Positions 58,134 through 64,000 of a DNA stretch of 64,000 bases are shown in pieces; positions within the stretch are counted from its first letter, which is position 1; every line of letters begins with the position of its first letter. The notes beneath the pieces are model-generated. The model had not been told where the DNA came from, searched no databases, and worked only from the letters and a program-made list of their open reading frames with translations. The position numbers were made by a program, and so were the translations under genes. Location of the stretch: contig JADCRB010000012.1 in NCBI GenBank assembly GCA_021464245.1, positions 1,903,999 through 1,967,998 of the forward strand, given 5' to 3'. This DNA is from Carallia brachiata (Eukaryota > Streptophyta > Magnoliopsida > Malpighiales > Rhizophoraceae).

Positions 58134-59518
58134 CTCACATTCGGTAACAATGGATGAATTGAATACCCTGATAATATGAGCAACTGCTAGCAAGGAGGAC
58201 CAACGAAATGAACGCTCTCCGGCTTCTCCTGCGAGCTACAACAAAGAGTAACACAATGACATGCGTTGAAAGTGGAAAATTTATGAGAATAACATAAAAA
58301 AATCTTTGCATGTACCAAAGATAGAGCTGTGCTTGTCTATACGAGAGAAATGGCTGTACCTCAGCATTGGTACAGAGCGAAGTCATCAAAAAATATCATA
58401 TCTGGTAATGCAAAATCTGACAAGGTTCCAAGAGAATTTGAAAACTAGACACCTTTGGCTTAAAACCAAAGGAAAAGAACTGTGAACAATGGTGGGGAGG
58501 ACATTCATAGAATCACCTGTTGATGAGGAACCAAGGTCTTGCAAATAACCACGCAATTGGAAAGAATGAACCTGCAGAGCAGTAGCATTGAAAAAACAGA
58601 CAAAAAGAAATACTAAAAATCACCCGAGTCTAATTCAATAGCAATAGCCTTCCAGCATGTTTTAATTTACTTCTTTTGTAACAATGTTGATAAACACACA
58701 ACACCCTCCTTTAGAGAAAAGAAACTTAATTAAATACCCAATTACATTCAAAAGACAACCAACAGCTTATATCCAAAACATAAAAGCGTTTACAGCACCC
58801 AGTAATAATAATGCGACCACATTCCTACGACTGCACCAATAAAGCCTACCAACTGCCTCCCATGTTAATGCTAGACAAAGAATAGTCCTTTGCCAACAAA
58901 TAAATGTAAAAGGCAACAAAAAAACACAAGGATGTTACGGGAAAAAAAAAAAAAACCTGAACCAAGATGATCTTTTCTTTCACAAGTTTCAGTCATATAT
59001 CTCTTATACTATACCAATGAAATAAGCTAAAGAGACAAACATTTTTTTTAACTTGTTTCAGAACCACAGTTTCTAAGCAGCTACCAAAAACTATAGAAAC
59101 TTCCTAACTCTCATGTCCTGATTCAGCAAATCACATATCTAGATTTCGTTTGTTAGATTATAACATCAAGAAAGAATTCTACAGCATTTACTAGTATTTA
59201 AACACAGCACAGAAGAAATTAACCATTTATTGCAAGAAAATTCTGAGAAAATACTCAGGTTTGCAAGAAGAATAAAAAAATGGCAGAACATAATTCTAAC
59301 TCAAATATCCAAAGCAACTACTCGTTTAAAAGAACTGACATGTAATCAACACATGTAGGATAAAATATAAAACTTTACACTGCATTAACAAACAACACAT
59401 CTTTAGCAGTAGTGAAAATATGAATTAGAAGATTATCTATTATTTTCAAGTGGCACATACTGGAGAAAGAGCTGTCAGTTCCCGAAGTAAAATAAGGCCA
59501 TCAATAGCATAGTTCTTC
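58134..59518 (-). pseudogene. MON2-like gene fragment, internal exons
   Basis: Three clean exons in parental order: 59461-59518 (KNYAIDGLILLRELTALSP); 58517-58571 (FILSNCVVICKTLVPHQQ); and 58134-58235 (LAGEAGERSFRW, then AHIIRVFNSSIVTECE). All are bounded by AG and GT with no stops. They match the MON2 run GLRLLEDLTAL, FVLSNYVAVFKILLPYQQ, VAHIIRLYSSSLITECE. They lie upstream of a separate exon 1 at 57.5 kb, so two partial MON2 copies stand head to tail. Whether this part is transcribed is unknown. Confidence 0.8.
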
Positions 59519-59599
59519 CTGCAATATAACTAGGAAGTTCTTACTGCACATGTCAAGAGAATTTAGCCTGCAAGCGAATTTTATCATCACTTTCAAGGA

Positions 59600-62450
59600 T
59601 TATTGGATAACTGTAAGTTGCCTTCAATACCATAGTCACTGGATCCAGTCACCGTTCGGTCTGCTGGAGTGGCTAATCAAGCTAACTGGTAATCATACAC
59701 CCCTGCACCACATATAGAAGGTGTCGTCTTCAGTTAATAATCAGGTCAATCCAAGAAAACAAAGAACAGAGAAAGAAAAACTGAAAAAGACCTATTCCAA
59801 TGTGTTTCAATGCCCAATTTCTCTACAAGGTTCCCTAGATTGATGCTGGTTAGCCACAGAGCCTGCAAATGGTGTTCGATAATTAGAAAAATGATACACT
59901 ATCATATGCAAAGAAATAAGTGGATGGCCATTCGGCTCACTGAAGCCTAATAATTAATGTGAAAAACCTTTGGTTTGTGTAGTTGGGCTGACAGTAAAGC
60001 CAGAGCATAAGTTATGGCCTTCCTTATCAGTGCTATATTAGGAGAGAAGGTTAAAATGAGCAAATTTTAGTAAAAATAGCGGAAAAACACATGAGATTAA
60101 ACTAGATTCTTACAAGAATATAAGAGCAAGTGTAGACTAGAGTCTGTGGAAGAAGAAAGTGATTGAATCCAAAACTTACCTGTACTGGGAACACTTGCTC
60201 CATGGGCTGAACATTATGTTTCGTATTTGTGCAAATGAAATGAAATACAAGAGAAAGAAACTATTCAACCTCACCATTGATTGGAAGCATGTGTGGGAAC
60301 TGATACCAAATTTAAAATGTTCACATCCCTCCACTTGTTGGATCAAGGATCTCCCACTCTCTCAATTAGTGATTCTTGCTATAAAAGTTTGCTTTAGAGC
60401 TAAATGTGGCCAGGGGGTTGCGACAGAGGAAGAGAGAGTTGCACACAAGATTCCTAGAAAAACTGACACAAAATAGCAAAAGAAGAAATGTGTGTGACCA
60501 AACAAGAAGCAGAAGAAAACAGACTCCCCCAAATTTAAGAAAAGTTATATGAAATAAACATGAAGTCAACAAAAATTGAAAAAAAAAAATTAAGTAACAG
60601 AAACACTCAAATGCGAATTTCTGAGAGCAACTAGGAGAGTTTGATAGCCAAGAAATCAAGTGTTGAGGGAAAAGATTAATGAAAAAAAATTAAACAAAAT
60701 AAGAAAAAGGATATTAAAACAGACTTACCAAACTTTCACTCAAAAGAAGCAGTGTGTACTAGAATCTAAAATTCTCCCCCTTTCTGCTCCCTTTGGGTTT
60801 GAAATACACAAATGGGACGTTGCGTGAGGCCAACTTTCCACCAATCCTAATTAGCCCGAAAATCTTGCACAAAGCACCCAATTATGAAGGAACCAAATTA
60901 ATTGAGTATCATAATTGTAAAGAAATAAAGATTCCACTAGAGAGTATGCCTAATAGACGAGGATGGGAGTTCACTTCCAAGTTACCACCATGGGCTCACG
61001 CACACCGAATGTCGAGTAAATCAGTCCTTTGAGCTTGATTGGTGATTATATGTAATTCTCCATCTCTTTCTCGAACAGAACCATCAATGCCACTATATGT
61101 GCATTCTGCAAGACAAACAGAACAAGATTATGCTCATCATAGTACTAACCCACAAGTCAAATATTATAAAAGTAATAGAATAAAAAAAAAGTAAAAAAAG
61201 AAAATCAGATACAGGAACTATTACCTAAAAAGAAAACCGAAATCACCCATTCTTGATTCCTCCATGCCAAAAATTGGATCTTTCTCGTCAGAGTATCAAC
61301 CCAAAAGTCAAATGTTCCAGAAGAGATGGAAACAAAAAAAAAAATGAAAAAGAAAATCAGATACAACAACGATTATCAAGAAAGTTAACAAAATTCACTG
61401 GTCTTTACTTACTCGCTGCCCCAGAACACGGACCTTTTTCGCTAAACTCTCAAAGATTGTTGTATTCTGATTGATTCTTGGAAGTCAAAAGTAGGAAAAA
61501 TTAACCAAGAAAGAAGCGGTAATGTTAAAAAAAAAAAAAAAGAAAGAAAATGCATTACAATAAGCTGTATCATAAAAATCAGTATCATCTGTCATTCTCG
61601 GTCTTCTGTCTCCTCAAAGAATGGAAGAAGAAGAGGCTATTCTTGAAATTCTTCCTCTCGTTGCCATTATCTTTGAAGCTGAGAACAGAAAAGAAAAACA
61701 CATTCTTAAACATTGCAAAAGAACAGACTACGGAAACCCTTTTTAGATATATACAAAATTTTCAAATTATAGAAGAAAGAAGAAACAGAAGCAGAGACAG
61801 AAGCAAACCTGATTCCCAAATTCAAGAAAACATACAAATAATATCTTTTTAAAAAAAAAAAAAAAAAAGAGCACAAAGTCAAGAACTAGTGTCATAAAAA
61901 AATTAAAATGAAGAGACAAAACATCTTAAATGAAAATTTTCTTACCGTGGAGCAATTAAGAGAGCGCCTCCTTGAGCGTAAAAAGAGATAATATTAAAAA
62001 AAATGATTTAAGAAGAAAATAATCCGATACACAAACCATTGCCCAACTCTGTTTTCTTTTCATACCGTCTACCGAGAAACTGAACCAATTCAATGGTTCT
62101 TGATTCCTCCGACGACATCGTAAACTGGACCTTCACTTGACGGGATTCTTCATAAACAACATTCGGAAAAGTTAACCAAAACCAAAAGCGAAACATAAAC
62201 AAAAAAAATAAAACAAGAAAAAGAATAGAGAATACGAACGTAAAGAAAATCAGTATCGTTACATTGTTCTCTCGCAGCCTCTGCCGGAACGTATTTCAGC
62301 GCCGCCTTCTCCCTTCCGCCTTGCTTGAGGAACCCCTTGAAGAACAAACATCCTGAAGAGCGATTTTGGAGTCACAATGTGAACATGCGCACTGCAAAGG
62401 AAGGCGAGGAAGAGAGACGTTGGATTAGGGCAGACGAAATGTAAACGTAG
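59600..62450 (-). repeat. Duplicated unit shared with 14.3-17.1 kb
   Basis: Second copy of the unit described at 14300-17132. Open exon-like segments here include KAITYALALLSAQLHKPK (59.94-60.02 kb, AG and GT borders) and ALWLTSINLGNLVEKLGIE (59.80-59.87 kb). Bases 60770-61110 match the noncoding block of 4.4 and 29.7 kb, and 62030-62160 match the leader exon block. The parent of the exon-like segments is not identified. Confidence 0.6.
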
Positions 62451-62457
62451 ATTTATA
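62451..62457 (-). promoter_or_regulatory. TATA-like box of an array unit
   Basis: The minus strand reads CTATAAATC, followed by CCAACGTCTCTC about 40 bases on, as at 49.4 and 17.1 kb. Confidence 0.5.
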
Positions 62458-62459
62458 GG

Positions 62460-64000
62460 CAACGGAAACCCTTTTGTGAATTTACAAAATTATCCCTTTT
62501 CTTCTGCAATGGGGATCGATTGTGGAATTGCTCAGAATAACACTTGTCCTCATTTCATATGGATTTCTTCTCATTTCTTTTTTACCCTTAAAATAATATC
62601 AGGCAAAATTCTTTTCCTTCTCTCATTTGGATTAGGATTTCTTATTTGGATTCCTCTTCTTGAAAATAAAAAGTCGAGAAAATTATGTTCTGAGTCTCCA
62701 CCAAAAAGCTTGCAAGAAAGTCAATATTGCATATAATTACATGTGAAAGAAGTTTTTGAATCAATAAGTGTCTTTGTCATATCACTCATATAATTTATCA
62801 ATAAAATTTTTGCTAGCATAATGTTTTATTTATGCAATATACAACTAAAAAGGTCCCTCGGAAATGAGATTTGAGGCATTTAAAACTTTAAGTGTGGTGA
62901 AATGCAAGTGTCAACGGAATAGTCACAAGTTTGTTTTTGTCCAACCTCTTTAACGCCCAGGAATTCAGTGTTATACCATATTTTCGAATTGAATACCGTA
63001 ACTTTTGGCTAGACATCATGTGAACAGAGCAAGTTTGATTGCTAGCTGAAGTAGAACTGATCAACGATGCCAAACTTGTATTCTAAACAAGTCACGAGAT
63101 AGAAATATTCGAAAACTAATCTCGAGACTGCAATTACAAGCTAAAAATTACTTATTATAATTAAACGTGGTTAATGCACACTATTGCACAAAACCATGGA
63201 AGCATAGACACTAAAAATTTCTTTTTGGATATAAAGGGAGAGATGATATCTATTAGATTCAAAGTTCAGGGGCCAACGGTGACCTCTAGGACTTAGTAAA
63301 GTGGGAAACATACAACTCGAAAGACAAGTAAAATGATGTTCACATTGCGAGAACCCACCCACACGATAAGAGAACAAGCAAAAGAGGAAACCAACAAGTG
63401 TAAGAATAAAGAGGAGACAAGGCTTTACTCGCATTTGGATTTTGCCAAGGTCTGCAGATATCAAAATACTTCATCGCTATGCCTTAAACTACAGTGCTCA
63501 AAAGCTGCCCACTTAAGTCTGAACGATTCACAGCAGATGTTTTCAGTTCATCCTCGACAGATAGCAACGATGATATACAACGCCATATGTCACCTCAATC
63601 CTGTTTCTCACATTCAGCAGAATTCCTCACAACCAAAACAAATTGATAAACGATTCATCTTGGAAGCATGAAACTCCTCAGAAGGACCAACAGAACAAAA
63701 GGCCTAAAAACAGTACGTGGACAATTAGTGGCAACTAAGTGGTATCAAAATATACGCGCCAATGACTATTGGTTGGCGGAAAGAAAAAAGTTGGTCTTCG
63801 CCCAAAAAAAGTGCAGGTTTTAAGAATAAATAACAACAATACGCAGAAATTTTCGAGATGGAATTGTCTCCAAATTCTCCTAGCTCCTAATACTCATAAG
63901 CAAATAGTACTATATTCCAACATGTACAAGAATAAGCCAATTTTGTCATACAAGCAGCCAATGAAGGAATCACTCAGCATGAGAATAGGATTTCACGCTA
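62460..64000. other. Intergenic DNA
   Basis: AT-rich. Short frames on both strands without motif or splice borders that I can support. Confidence 0.55.

Overview
This window is nuclear DNA of a flowering plant. The evidence is interrupted exon fragments with GT/AG borders, AT-rich intergenic DNA, plant-type Ty3/gypsy elements, MITEs and gene fragments that resemble plant MCM4, MON2 and transportin-1. No rRNA, tRNA gene or CRISPR array was seen. The species cannot be named from sequence alone.

Layout. (1) 1-400: last exon and poly(A) signal of an unidentified plus-strand gene. (2) 0.4-3.7 kb: AT-rich DNA with one long-TIR MITE. (3) 3.7-5.2, 13.5-32.1 and 42.2-49.4 kb: a minus-strand array of damaged MCM4-like gene copies. 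Their exons are recognisable (zinc-domain-side TYID exon, Walker B, LSDEA, ITATP/ALAR and C-terminal exons). One exon occurs about nine times. Several units carry their own TATA-like 5' ends. (4) 5230-13451: a young minus-strand Ty3/gypsy element, chromovirus/Tekay-like, with 1568-bp LTRs and the target duplication ATTAT. (5) 32096-42209: a plus-strand Ty3/gypsy Tat-type element with target duplication AGGAC, two RNase H domains and heavily frameshifted gag-pol. (6) 49.4-64 kb: a mosaic of minus-strand transportin-1-like and MON2-like exons, joined to sequence duplicated from 13.5-20 kb.

The standout is between pol and the 3' LTR of the Tat element. There lies an intronless reading frame with a WUSCHEL/WOX-type homeodomain, a WUS-box-like motif and a C-terminal LxLxLxL (EAR-like) tail, preceded by a TATA box and 5' leader that look like its own. 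A retrotransposon that carries a stem-cell-type transcription factor is the best candidate here for something undescribed.

Caution: both elements and many exons show single-base indels, several of them in homopolymers. The minus-strand element has LTRs with no substitution seen between them but several frameshifts, so some frame breaks may be assembly errors. Genuine nonsense changes also occur in the MCM4 and transportin fragments. Coordinates of exon borders were read by eye and may be off by a few bases.
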